From NCBI GenBank assembly GCA_002914845.1, contig JXTC01000016.1:1535009-1599008 (forward strand): DNA of 64,000 nucleotides, read 5' to 3'. The notes beneath the pieces are model-generated. The model searched no databases, was not told the origin of the DNA, and was given only the letters and a program-made list of their open reading frames with translations. This stretch comes from Trema orientale. Lineage: Eukaryota; Streptophyta; Magnoliopsida; Rosales; Cannabaceae. Shown here one piece after another: positions 44,882 to 54,843 of the stretch (the stretch's first letter is position 1; each line of letters opens with the position of its first letter). A program made the translations under genes and the position numbers.

Positions 44882-47740
44882 ATGGCTGATGCACTGGTTT
44901 CTGTACTCATAAAACAATTGGTTTCGATCGTCCGTGAACAAGTCGAAAAAAAGGTGAAACTTGTTATAGGCGTTGACCATGAAGTTCAGAACCTCGAAAA
45001 GAATTTGGGAGCCATCAGGACAGTGCTTATGGATGCTGAAAAGAAGCAGTTGAAGGACGATGATGTGAGATTCTGGTTAGAGGAGCTGAAAGATGTGTCT
45101 TACGACATGGATTCGGTACTAGACGAGTGGAACACGGCCATTCTCAAATCAGTGCTTGAAGAAGGAGCTGCAAGTACTAGTGATGCTACTCATCAGCTGA
45201 CTAAAAAGAAGGTTCGCCTTTCCCTCCTCTTCTCTTGTTTTCATCGTAGCAAACTAAGTCCTCGAGTGATCACTCACCGGCTTGACATAGCTAATAAGGT
45301 CAAAAGCCTAAATGTAAACTTAGAGGAGATCAACACTAGAAAAGATAGGTTCAATTTTAGGATAACGGGAGATTTTATTGAACCTAGGCGACCAGAAACT
45401 ACCTCCATCTTAGATGTGCCTGTGGTTTATGGTCAAGATGGCTATAAGAATATTCTAATTGATCAGTTAGTGTTGAGTGGGAGCAACCCAATAACCGACA
45501 AGGAACTCCGAATCATCCCCATTGTTGGGATGGGAGGGATTGGAAAGACTACTTTGGCTAGAAATGTTTATAATGATGATCAGGTTAAGGCTCATTTTGA
45601 GGGTCAACAAAGAATTTGGGTTTGTGTTTCAGACCAATTTTCTTTCCTCAAAATTGCCAAAGAAATCACTGAACAACTAAGTGATCAGACCCTAACTCAC
45701 CTAGGGTCAGAAGCATTAACGCAAAAGTTTCGTGATTCTATCAAAGACAAGAAGTTTCTTCTGGTCCTTGATGATGTGTGGACCATTCCAAATATAGAGT
45801 GGGATCCACTAAAGCAGACTCTTACCACGCTTGGTGCTGTCGGAAGTAGGGTGGTTGTAACAACACGAAAAGAGGAAGTTGTTAGGATGATTGGAAGTAC
45901 ACACATGATTTGTATGAACAAATTATCTGAAGAAGATTGTTGGTCACTATTATGTGAAATAGCATTTTTTGAAAAGACAAATGAAGTACGAAAAGATTTT
46001 GAAGAAATTAGTAGGGCAATCGCGCGTAAGTGTGATGGACTGCCTCTCGCCGCGAAGACCCTGGGAAGTCTTATGCGTTTAAAGGAGACTGATGAGTGGC
46101 CATGGATATTACAAAGTGATATATGGAACTTAGACAACGTGAAGGAGGATCTTTTCTATCCATTGCTGTTGAGTTATTACGATCTCCCTCATGCCGAAAA
46201 GAATTGCTTCTCTTATTGTGCCATCTTCCCAAAAGATTACGGGATGGATCGGGAGGACTTGATCCAACAATGGATGGCGCAAGGTTATTTTCAGATGAAT
46301 ACCAATGAGGAGGCAGAAGTAATAGGTCAGAAATGTTTCAAGAACTTAGCAATGCGATCATTTTTTCAAGATTTTTCTTATAACGACGATGGGAGTGTTA
46401 AGACATGCCAGATGCATGATATAGTACATGATTTCGCTCAGTTTCTCACGCTGAATGAATTCTCAATAGTGTCAGTATCACTGAATAATGCCAAACAAAA
46501 TATGGATCTGAAAGCTCGTCATATGAACTTATCAATAATTTCAGAAACAATCAGCATTCCAACTTTCTCAATTTCGAATAGTAAAAGTTTGCACTCCCTC
46601 ATGCTCCAACACTATTTACCTATTGATCACTCTAGTACAAAGATAGTTCCGAATCAGTTCTTAGACTTAAAACATCTCAGAATGTTAAGTTTGAGCGGAT
46701 CCTTGATGGAACTCCCAACAAATATTGGTGACTTGATACATTTGAGATATCTCAACTTATTTGATATTGGTCTTGAATTCGAATTGCCTCCAGCAATCGG
46801 TAATTTGCTCAATCTTCAAACATTGAGGCTTTTCCAATGTCGGGTTACAAGGTTACCTGAAGAGGTAGGAAAATTGATCCACTTGAGGTATCTTTATGCC
46901 GACTATGGACGTCTAAGGTGGCCAAAGGGAATTGGTAGATGTACGAGCCTTCAAACGTTGAAGAGGATACCTTGTGGGTCGGACGACCAATACTTTCAGC
47001 TACGAGATTTTGGAAACTTGAATTGTCTCCGCGATATTTTTTTGACAAACCTGGGCACAAAAGAGCACTTAGATGAGGCTAGGGAAGCTCAACTTCAAAA
47101 TAAAACTGCTCTTGTCGACTTGTCTCTCTTTTTTAGGGACGATGATACAGAGGGGGGTCAAACTCATACAGATGTTCTTGAAGCCTTAAAACCGCATCCG
47201 AACCTAACATCTCTGCTCATTTCTTACTACCGCGGTCCATCCATTTCCCCGAGTTGGATGACGTCGTTGGTCAATCTAAAGAAGTTACACTTAAGAAGAA
47301 GCCACTACGAGTCTTTACCTAATTTGGGGAAACTCCAAAGCCTTGAAGAGCTTGTTATAGGCCGATCGAGTAGTTTGAAAAGGTTGGGACCTGAATTTTT
47401 GGGAGTAGAAATGGTTGACAGCCAATTAAAGATGGTACCGGGTACAATATTGTTTCCGAAACTAAAAGAGATCTTCTTCGAAAGAGCGCAGTCGTTACGA
47501 GAATGGGATGGAGTGCCTGGCTGGACCGTGAACTTTCCTCTGAAGATAATGCCTCGTCTTCAATCCCTGACTCTAAGAGATTGCTCTAGTCTGGAATCAC
47601 TGCCTGACTTCCTCGAGTCCACGCCATTAGAGTATTTGTCAATCTCTGGTTCTCAGGCTATGTGTGAATCTTGTAAAAAGGAGACTGGAAGGGACTGGCC
47701 CAAGATTCGTCATGTTCCAAACATTTACGTCACAATGTAG
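44882..47740 (+). CDS. CC-NB-LRR (CNL) disease resistance protein, gene 2
   Basis: Single exon, 952 residues, paralogue of the gene at 28969. It has an Rx-type coiled-coil N-terminus and a P-loop GMGGIGKTT at 216-224. Kinase-2 LLVLDDVW has D297-D298; RNBS-B is SRVVVTTRK, GLPLAA is at 386-391, RNBS-D is CFSYCAIFPKD, and MHD is at 511-513, then leucine-rich repeats. All key NB-ARC motifs are intact, so it should be a functional immune receptor. Compared with gene 1, the LRR half from about residue 545 to 840 is nearly identical while the coiled-coil and NB parts differ far more, and the last 110 residues differ again. The start codon context is the same as in gene 1. Confidence 0.94.
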   Translation: MADALVSVLIKQLVSIVREQVEKKVKLVIGVDHEVQNLEKNLGAIRTVLMDAEKKQLKDDDVRFWLEELKDVSYDMDSVLDEWNTAILKSVLEEGAASTSDATHQLTKKKVRLSLLFSCFHRSKLSPRVITHRLDIANKVKSLNVNLEEINTRKDRFNFRITGDFIEPRRPETTSILDVPVVYGQDGYKNILIDQLVLSGSNPITDKELRIIPIVGMGGIGKTTLARNVYNDDQVKAHFEGQQRIWVCVSDQFSFLKIAKEITEQLSDQTLTHLGSEALTQKFRDSIKDKKFLLVLDDVWTIPNIEWDPLKQTLTTLGAVGSRVVVTTRKEEVVRMIGSTHMICMNKLSEEDCWSLLCEIAFFEKTNEVRKDFEEISRAIARKCDGLPLAAKTLGSLMRLKETDEWPWILQSDIWNLDNVKEDLFYPLLLSYYDLPHAEKNCFSYCAIFPKDYGMDREDLIQQWMAQGYFQMNTNEEAEVIGQKCFKNLAMRSFFQDFSYNDDGSVKTCQMHDIVHDFAQFLTLNEFSIVSVSLNNAKQNMDLKARHMNLSIISETISIPTFSISNSKSLHSLMLQHYLPIDHSSTKIVPNQFLDLKHLRMLSLSGSLMELPTNIGDLIHLRYLNLFDIGLEFELPPAIGNLLNLQTLRLFQCRVTRLPEEVGKLIHLRYLYADYGRLRWPKGIGRCTSLQTLKRIPCGSDDQYFQLRDFGNLNCLRDIFLTNLGTKEHLDEAREAQLQNKTALVDLSLFFRDDDTEGGQTHTDVLEALKPHPNLTSLLISYYRGPSISPSWMTSLVNLKKLHLRRSHYESLPNLGKLQSLEELVIGRSSSLKRLGPEFLGVEMVDSQLKMVPGTILFPKLKEIFFERAQSLREWDGVPGWTVNFPLKIMPRLQSLTLRDCSSLESLPDFLESTPLEYLSISGSQAMCESCKKETGRDWPKIRHVPNIYVTM

Positions 47741-48041
47741 TATCCAGTTGTATCATTATATTCCATAAACTCCATCAATCGATTAGTAAGGTGCGTTCTT
47801 TTTATATAGCTTCTCATGAGTCTTGAGTTCAAACGTTCTTTTTCTTTGCATGGTAAAATCTAATACAAACAAGCACATTTACTCTTCAGGTTCCAAGCAG
47901 AGCGTGCCAGATTTGATGCAGTTTTAAGGAAAAAGAAAGCACACATGGGGGACGGTCATGAAGGTTATTAATTCCTTGGTAATTAAATATTACATGGACA
48001 CTACTTATATATCATCTCTACTTATTTATATTCTAAACATN

Positions 48042-48654
48042 AAAGATGGTACCGGGTACAATATTGTTTCCAAAACTAAAAGAGATCTTCTTCGAAAGAG
48101 CGCAGTCGTTACGAGAATGGGATGGAGTGCCTGGCTGGACCGTGAACTGTCCTCTGAAGATAATGCCTCGTCTTCAATCCCTGACTCTAAGAGATTGCTC
48201 TAGTCTGGAATCACTGCCTGACTTCCTCGAGTCCACGCCATTAGAGTATTTGTCAATCTCTGGTTCTCAGGCTATGTGTGAATCTTGTAAAAAGGAGACT
48301 GGAAGGGACTGGCCCAAGATTCGTCATGTTCCAAACATTTACGTCACAATGTAGTATCCAGTTGTATCATTATATTCCATAAACTCCATCAATCGATTAG
48401 TAAGGTGCGTTCTTTTTATATAGCTTCTCATGAGTCTTGAGTTCAAACGTTCTTTTTCTTTGCATGGTAAAATCTAATACAAACAAGCACATTTACTCTT
48501 CAGGTTCCAAGCAGAGCGTGCCAGATTTGATGCAGTTTTAAGGAAAAAGAAAGCACACATGGGGGACGGTCATGAAGGTTATTAATTCCTTGGTAATTAA
48601 ATATTACATGGACACTACTTATATATCATCTCTACTTATTTATATTCTAAACAT
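48042..48654 (+). repeat. Duplicate of the NLR gene 2 3' end (likely assembly overlap)
   Basis: Bases 48042-48654 repeat 47428-48040, including the last 102 codons of the NLR gene (open frame 48046-48354) and its 3' flank, with only about two differences. A single n at 48041 joins the copies. This pattern fits two overlapping contigs or haplotypes placed end to end. If it were real it would be a promoterless C-terminal LRR fragment. Confidence 0.8.
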
Positions 48655-48799
48655 AATGTGTTTCGCAAGATATCAAATTGAAGGTAGTCGAAAGTCCTTG
48701 CTCTTATATCATTGTACTCCCTAATGTGTTTCACCTCTTTTATGTATAAATTTGAAGTTTTCCCATTAAACTCATGCCAAATGTGACCTTTACTGAAGC

Positions 48800-50086
48800 A
48801 TATATGCAGTAACTATTACAAAGTTTGACTATCTGATGTTGCCAGCAACCATATACCTTAATGAACCAGAAGTTGGAGAGGCACTTGCTGAGGCGTTTCG
48901 AACAGGGCTTGCGTTAAGAGAGAGAGGAGGTTTTATTACCGCCAAGGCCGGTTTATTTTCCAATTGAGAATACTTTCATTTGCTTTGGCCGACTTTAATG
49001 CATACTGAGGCTGGTAAGGATAGCCTGAAGAAGCCCCAACTAGATTATTTGGATTTGTGTCTCGGATCACTTCCATGTAGCCACAAGGCATAGTGGTGCT
49101 TCCCTCCTCTTTTTTCATCGTTTTACGACTTTCTTTGCTTTTTGAACTGCTATCCAATTTTAATGGCAACATGTTATATAAATAGGAATGCTGCATCGGT
49201 ATTATTATTAATTAAGCTACATGAGTTTTGGCATTGCACGACAAATGCCACATCAATTGGTTAGGAAAATTTGTTAGCATTATTATTCATAAATTACCAT
49301 CAGGGGAAGAATTATTAATTTTGATGAAGATGCTGAATTGAATGTATTAGTCACTGAAAAATGGAACTAACTTGGGGTAATTTGGCTCCTTATTCTGGTT
49401 TTACTTTACATCCATGCAGGAGTTGGTACAATTATTGGTGTTTTAGATGAGGATAATTTATTGGACATAGACACCATACCTATGGAAGATCTGGTTTCCA
49501 TGGGTCTAGTCCGTGGCATTGGAATCAGGTGAGCCAATATTCTGAAATGTTATGTGAATTCTCTAAGCCATCTGAATTACTATGTATGATATAAGTAGCA
49601 ATTCATTAAGACAGCTTTTACATACACTCTTATAGATTTTAGTGTCTAGACTACATAAAAAATAAAAAATAAAAAAAATTCCAGCATATATATCTGTACA
49701 TTTTCTGATTGTGGTCTAATACGAGAAACAATTTTCTGCAGCAACTACATGTTTCTAATCAAAGATTGCTTAGCTTAGTTGAAAATTAAGCCAGCTGTGA
49801 ATCAGATTGAAACTCATCCTCACTTCATTCTCTTGAGAAATTCTGTCAAAATTCATGGGATATGTGTGACGGCCAACACTCCTCTGGAAGGTGCTGAAGC
49901 CAATACGGAAATGTTTGGTTCAGTTTCGTGTCTTGATGATCAAGTTCTCAACGTAAGATAATCCTTTAAGAATATTGAACTAGTTGTCAAGTTTTATATT
50001 CCAAGTTGCATTACTTATGACTTTTGTTCCTCCTCCTTATCTTAGGATCTTGCGGTAAGGAATACAACAGGAGTGTGGAGCAGATT
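48800..50086 (+). pseudogene. Aldo-keto reductase pseudogene 2 (exons 2-6, end in gap)
   Basis: Exon relics: exon 2 (about 48849-48946), partial exon 3 (about 49003-49095), exon 4 (49420-49528), exon 5 (49742-49952) and the start of exon 6 (50046-50086), which runs into N bases. Exon 1 is missing as in pseudogene 1. Shared lesions with pseudogene 1 include the intron 2/exon 3 deletion, the exon 4 deletion, the tyrosine-to-TAG change and the exon 5 short deletion. Its exon 2 keeps the end accgccaag followed by gccggt, the same GC donor as the intact gene. Confidence 0.86.
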
Positions 50087-50774
50087 NNNNNNNNNNNNNN
50101 NNNNNNNNNNNNNNNNNNNNNNNNNNNNNNNNNNNNNNNNNNNNNNNNNNNNNNNNNNNNNNNNNNNNNNNNNNNNNNNNNNNNNNNNNNNNNNNNNNNN
50201 NNNNNNNNNNNNNNNNNNNNNNNNNNNNNNNNNNNNNNNNNNNNNNNNNNNNNNNNNNNNNNNNNNNNNNNNNNNNNNNNNNNNNNNNNNNNNNNNNNNN
50301 NNNNNNNNNNNNNNNNNNNNNNNNNNNNNNNNNNNNNNNNNNNNNNNNNNNNNNNNNNNNNNNNNNNNNNNNNNNNNNNNNNNNNNNNNNNNNNNNNNNN
50401 NNNNNNNNNNNNNNNNNNNNNNNNNNNNNNNNNNNNNNNNNNNNNNNNNNNNNNNNNNNNNNNNNNNNNNNNNNNNNNNNNNNNNNNNNNNNNNNNNNNN
50501 NNNNNNNNNNNNNNNNNNNNNNNNNNNNNNNNNNNNNNNNNNNNNNNNNNNNNNNNNNNNNNNNNNNNNNNNNNNNNNNNNNNNNNNNNNNNNNNNNNNN
50601 NNNNNNNNNNNNNNNNNNNNNNNNNNNNNNNNNNNNNNNNNNNNNNNNNNNNNNNNNNNNNNNNNNNNNNNNNNNNNNNNNNNNNNNNNNNNNNNNNNNN
50701 NNNNNNNNNNNNNNNNNNNNNNNNNNNNNNNNNNNNNNNNNNNNNNNNNNNNNNNNNNNNNNNNNNNNNNNNNN
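50087..50774. other. Assembly gap (688 N)
   Basis: All bases are N. The gap should contain the rest of pseudogene exon 6 and the right end of segmental copy 2. Confidence 0.95.
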
Positions 50775-51839
50775 GATATTTTGGTCAATATAATATTTAT
50801 TCCATTCCATTCTACTATATCAACCAAACAATGGAATATCATTCTTATTCCCATTCCAATTCTATTCAATTACGATTCCTATTGCTATTCCTATTTATTC
50901 CAATAAACCAAACATAATCTAAAAAGAGTGTTTAAATTAGTTAGAGGAAAAATCGTGGGATGCAGCTTTTATTTAAAGGAAAGAAAAAAGCAGTAGTAAT
51001 TGATAGGATCAATAATGGTAAAAAAAAAAATAGAGGGCGTGTCGTTAAAAAAATAAATAAATAAATAAATCTTTCTAAGCCTTATCTCATAACTCGTATG
51101 AGTATAAGATCATGTCAAAGGATAAAAGTTGGAGTATTAAAGTAATCACGTGATGTTAGCCTGTTATTATCTGGGGGTCAGTGCACAATATCATATGCAA
51201 TGTTTTTGTCCAGTATATATATATATATATGTTTGTAACAATTTGAGGATTCTCATCTTGAGACTTAAATGACAGAAAGAACCACACTTAGGTGGCATTT
51301 GGTTTGGTTGAATGGGCTTGGTTGGGGTGAATGGGCTTAGGAATGGAATTATTATTCCTAAGGAAAGCCCATAGAGGATTTATGGCTTTTACGGTAGAAA
51401 GAAAAAAAAAATTACATATATACGGTAAATCAAAAGAATAAGCTCTCATACAGCATGCGGCCGGTATTTTTAAAAAGCGGGATGCAACAACGTATTAGCT
51501 TATATCTATATATAAAAGGAACTTAAAACATAAAATGATTTTGTGGTATAGATATCAGAATGACATAACATACGTATTTTCAAACCATTCATTCTCATTT
51601 TTTCTGTTCAAGGACTTTTTATTTTTAGTTTATTCAACTTTTCCCATTTCTATATTTTTTATTGACCCTACTCCTTCGTTCTTTTTTTAAAAAAAAAAAA
51701 ATTATTTCATTCTATATCTTTTTATTTTTCCATTTAAGTTTTTGTTTCCCCCTTTCAGAGATAAGAAAAGACTACTCTCTCTCTTTTAAAAAAAAAAAAA
51801 ATACAAAATGCACTACTTTTCATATCTTTATTTTTTAAG
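50775..51839. other. MITE piece, shared unit fragment and TE-like sequence
   Basis: 50775-50930 ends in ataaaccaaacataatct and has attccattcc runs like the TTTGGT-type elements. 50995-51220 repeats the unit seen at 22964-23460 (aataatggtaaaa, gagggcgtgtc, gatgttagcctgttattatc). After an AT run at 51219-51230 the rest is AT-rich with no gene. Confidence 0.5.
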
Positions 51840-52865
51840 AATCATGAAAAATCTATAATCAGTAACCAAATCGGTAATAGTAACTAGAAACTTGTTATTG
51901 AATTGGTAGTGATAAACAGAATCCAATAACTAAATTGGCAGTGGTAACTAGAAACTAGTAACCAATATGATAACTAATCCAGTACCCAATCTTGTTACCA
52001 CTCTAGTAATTGGTAATTAGTAATTAGTTGGTTTTTAGTAACTCATAACTGAAATAATAAGTAACTAAACTGGTTAATGGTAACCAATCAATCACANAAC
52101 TAGTAACCAAATTGGCTACTAGTAACTTAATTGGTTACTAACAACTAGTAAAAAAATCGGTAACCAGTAACTAAAAATTAGTAGTAGCAACTAAAACTTT
52201 ATAATCAGTAACCAAATCGATAATGGTAACTAGAAACCCGTTACCGAATTGGTAGTGATAAACAGAATATAGTAACCAAATTAGCAGTGGTAACTAGAAA
52301 CTAGTAACCAATATGATAACTAGTCTGGTACCCAACTTTGTTACCATTCTAGTAATTAGTAACCAAATTGGTAACTTGTAACTAGATTAGTTATTGGTAA
52401 ATGGTAACCAAAAAGTAACAAAATTAGTAACTGGTAACTAAATTAGTTATTGGTTTTCAATAACCAGATTGTCTAGAAACTAGTAACTAAATGGGTAACT
52501 AGTAACCGGATTGACTAGTGGTAACTTAATCGGTTACTAATAACTAGTAACGAAATCAGTAACCAATAACTCGAAATTAGTAGTAATAACTAGAAATCTA
52601 TAATCAGTAACCAAATCGGTAATAGTAACTAGAAACCCATTACTGAATTGGTAGTGATAAATAGAATCCAGTAACTAAATTGGCAGTAGTAACTAGAAAC
52701 TAGTAACCAATATAATAACTAATTTGGTACCCAATCTTGTTACCACTCTAGTAACTAGTAACTAAATTAGTAATTAGTAATTAGTTGATTTTTAGTAACT
52801 CATGACCGAAATAACGAGTAACTAAACTGGTTGATGGTAACCAATCAATCACAAGACTGGAGTAA
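51840..52865. repeat. Degenerate minisatellite of gtaacta/agtaacc units
   Basis: About 1 kb is built from variants of taactagaaactagtaacca, aaattggtaac and similar short units, in a higher-order period of roughly 360-380 bp (compare caagcgaataatcgg-type boundaries at 51850, 52200 and 52590, each starting tataatcagtaaccaaatcg). A single n at 52097 may mark another contig join. A small relative lies at 22680-22790. Confidence 0.7.
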
Positions 52866-53461
52866 CTATTAATTAATTTTGCATTAACCATTAAAAAAAA
52901 GGTAAAATAGGGAAAGAAAAAAAAGAAACAAAATTCAAATCTCATTGTTCTTCTTTCATTTAAAAAAAAAAAGTGAAACAGAAAAAGAAAATTTTAAAAT
53001 AGAAAAAAGGGAGGATTAAGGTTAATGAGGAAAAAAAGTAGAAATGAGTAAAAAAAAAATGGTCATTGGGTCTCGAACTTGGGAGGGAAGGGAGAACAAT
53101 AAATGAAAGCCAACCACTATGCCATAAAAATTTCCTTGATACTAACTAACCATTTTAATATAAAAAGCAATTATTAAAAAGATGACTTTAATTACGATAG
53201 TACCACCGCGTCTTTTAGTCTCATTTTTTTTTTTCAAAACTACCAATTCTACACCGTATGAAAACTAATTCTTTCCATAGTACCGTATTTGTGTAATACT
53301 TTTTATTTTTTAATGGTAAATCTCAGGTAAACCCAAGCCCATACAAGTATTTAGTTTGATTTTGAAGATAATAAAGCTCATTCTATTTGTAATTCAGTTA
53401 CATATATGGAAAGCTTTTCCTAAACTAAATGGGTTGAAAGCCCATTCCATCCGATTTTTTT
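52866..53461. other. Intergenic; nothing firm
   Basis: Contains a patch at 53063-53130 (gggtctcgaacttgggaggg ... ccaaccactatgcc) resembling sequences found in many plant repeats, possibly tRNA-related. No gene is seen. Confidence 0.35.
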
Positions 53462-54034
53462 TCTTTTTATTTTTGAAAATATTTCATTCAATTTTCAAAA
53501 CCAAAAATTGACGAAAATAAGCAGGATTGAGAAAAAAATCACAAAGTCCATAAATCTCAATAGGAATAAAATGAAAGCAAAAATAAAAGACAAAATATTT
53601 TAGATAAATTCTTAAAGGTAATTTTTATTTTTCATATTTTTTTTTTTGAAAAAGAAAAACATTAAAGTCACATTAGCGGCTAGTTTTGTATTTTGATGTA
53701 CATTTTTTAGGAAGTCACTATTTCTTGGGTTATTATTGTATCTAATAAAAATTGTTTTGCGTACGTTCCTCCTGAAAAAAAAAAAAAGTTTTGACTCCAG
53801 TACAATGTAGATAGAAACTTGTCAAAATAGATGGAATAACTATAGCTCTTTCGAGTTTTAATTAGGCCAAGGCAACTTATGTGAGTATTGTGCAAGAATT
53901 GTAAAAATGCACAGAGAGTTCCATGTACACTAGGCCTTGATGGAGAACCACTTCATCGTCGATCTACTAGCTGGAGAAGTATCGGCTGTGTCGAACTTCG
54001 AGAACTCATTTTCTTATTCAATTCAATATTTGCT
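53462..54034 (+). repeat. Segmental duplication, copy 3 (left end only)
   Basis: It matches the left end of copies 1 and 2 (aatctcaatagg, tttagataaattcttaaagg, ccttgatggagaacc, gatctactagctggagaag) up to attcaatatttgct. There the sequence is cut by the LTR of a Tat-type retrotransposon; copies 1 and 2 continue with aattttcgaag. Confidence 0.85.
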
Positions 54035-54766
54035 TGTTGGGCCCACTTTCGGACCTTATGCCACGTGGCCAAATAAACGGCAAAACAGATGGTATGAAAT
54101 CCGCCGTGTGACATGTATACGGGAAGATCACTTAAGGGTCATGTAGTTCGCACATGACATAATTAGGCTTCCTGCAAGTTGTCGTGGGCCAAGGCCGAAT
54201 CTATCCCAGACCCTGGATGGGTTCGGCCCAACCAGACCCTTACCCCGACAACTGAGGGTCGGAAACATTAAGGGTCTTCCGTCGGAAGACCACTGTGACA
54301 GCGCATAGTTCTAGACCCAGACAGTGCATTTAATACGATCCTGGGTAGGTGTGCGCATCGAGCCGGATGTCCTGACAGAACGACGGGTTGTCAAGTTCCC
54401 TTCCTGTCGAGCTCAAGACAGGGGGGCGGCAGCAGGGGTTAGGTCACATCAATTAGAAGAAATTGCGACAACTTTGGCCCGTGATTTTCGGTTCGAGTCA
54501 TAATGAGGAAGGGTACTTGATTCTGGAATTACGAACCAACAGTACTCCGATCCCGGGAATATAAATACAACCCGTATCCTTTAAACAAAAAAAAAGGTTT
54601 TACAAAAAAAAAGAGATTACTTAATCCCCTCTGCAGAACATATATCTAACTTAAGCATCGGAGAGTCTTTGCAGGTGCCGACCCCCGTCTCCCCTAATTC
54701 AACTTGGAGTTAGCAGTAATCCGAGGCAGCAGAGACACGTGACAGTTGGTAAGAATCATGCTAACA
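54035..54766 (+). repeat. 5' LTR of the Tat-type element (732 bp)
   Basis: Starts TGTTGG at the break in the segmental copy and ends GCTAACA, with TG...CA ends and TGTT/AACA inversion. A TATA-like tataaata is at 54560-54567, followed by a U5-like region with aacttaagcatcggagag. Just after the LTR is tttagcgacatctgtggga, which resembles the primer-binding context usual in this clade (tttggcgccgtctgtggg) but is degraded. Confidence 0.8.
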
Positions 54767-54843
54767 GTTTAGCGACATCTGTGGGAAAGGAGTAAAAACT
54801 TTGCAATAGCCTCCTTCCCGAACAAAAATCCATACGAGTGCGA

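Larger units (their letters stand above)
40960..50086 (+). repeat. Segmental duplication, copy 2 (NLR plus AKR pseudogene)
   Basis: It aligns in order with copy 1 at 25480-33600, from aatctcaataggaagaataag through the second NLR gene to exon 6 of the second AKR pseudogene, where an assembly gap begins. It carries its own insertions (42177, 42436, about 43432) and lacks the hAT and SINE-like insertions found in copy 1. Confidence 0.85.

Noticed and set aside
48046..48354. Separate 102-residue LRR gene
   Set aside because: Near-perfect repeat of the NLR gene 2 end across a single n; most likely an assembly overlap.
50024..50917. Long open frames over 50.0-50.9 kb
   Set aside because: They consist almost wholly of N bases.
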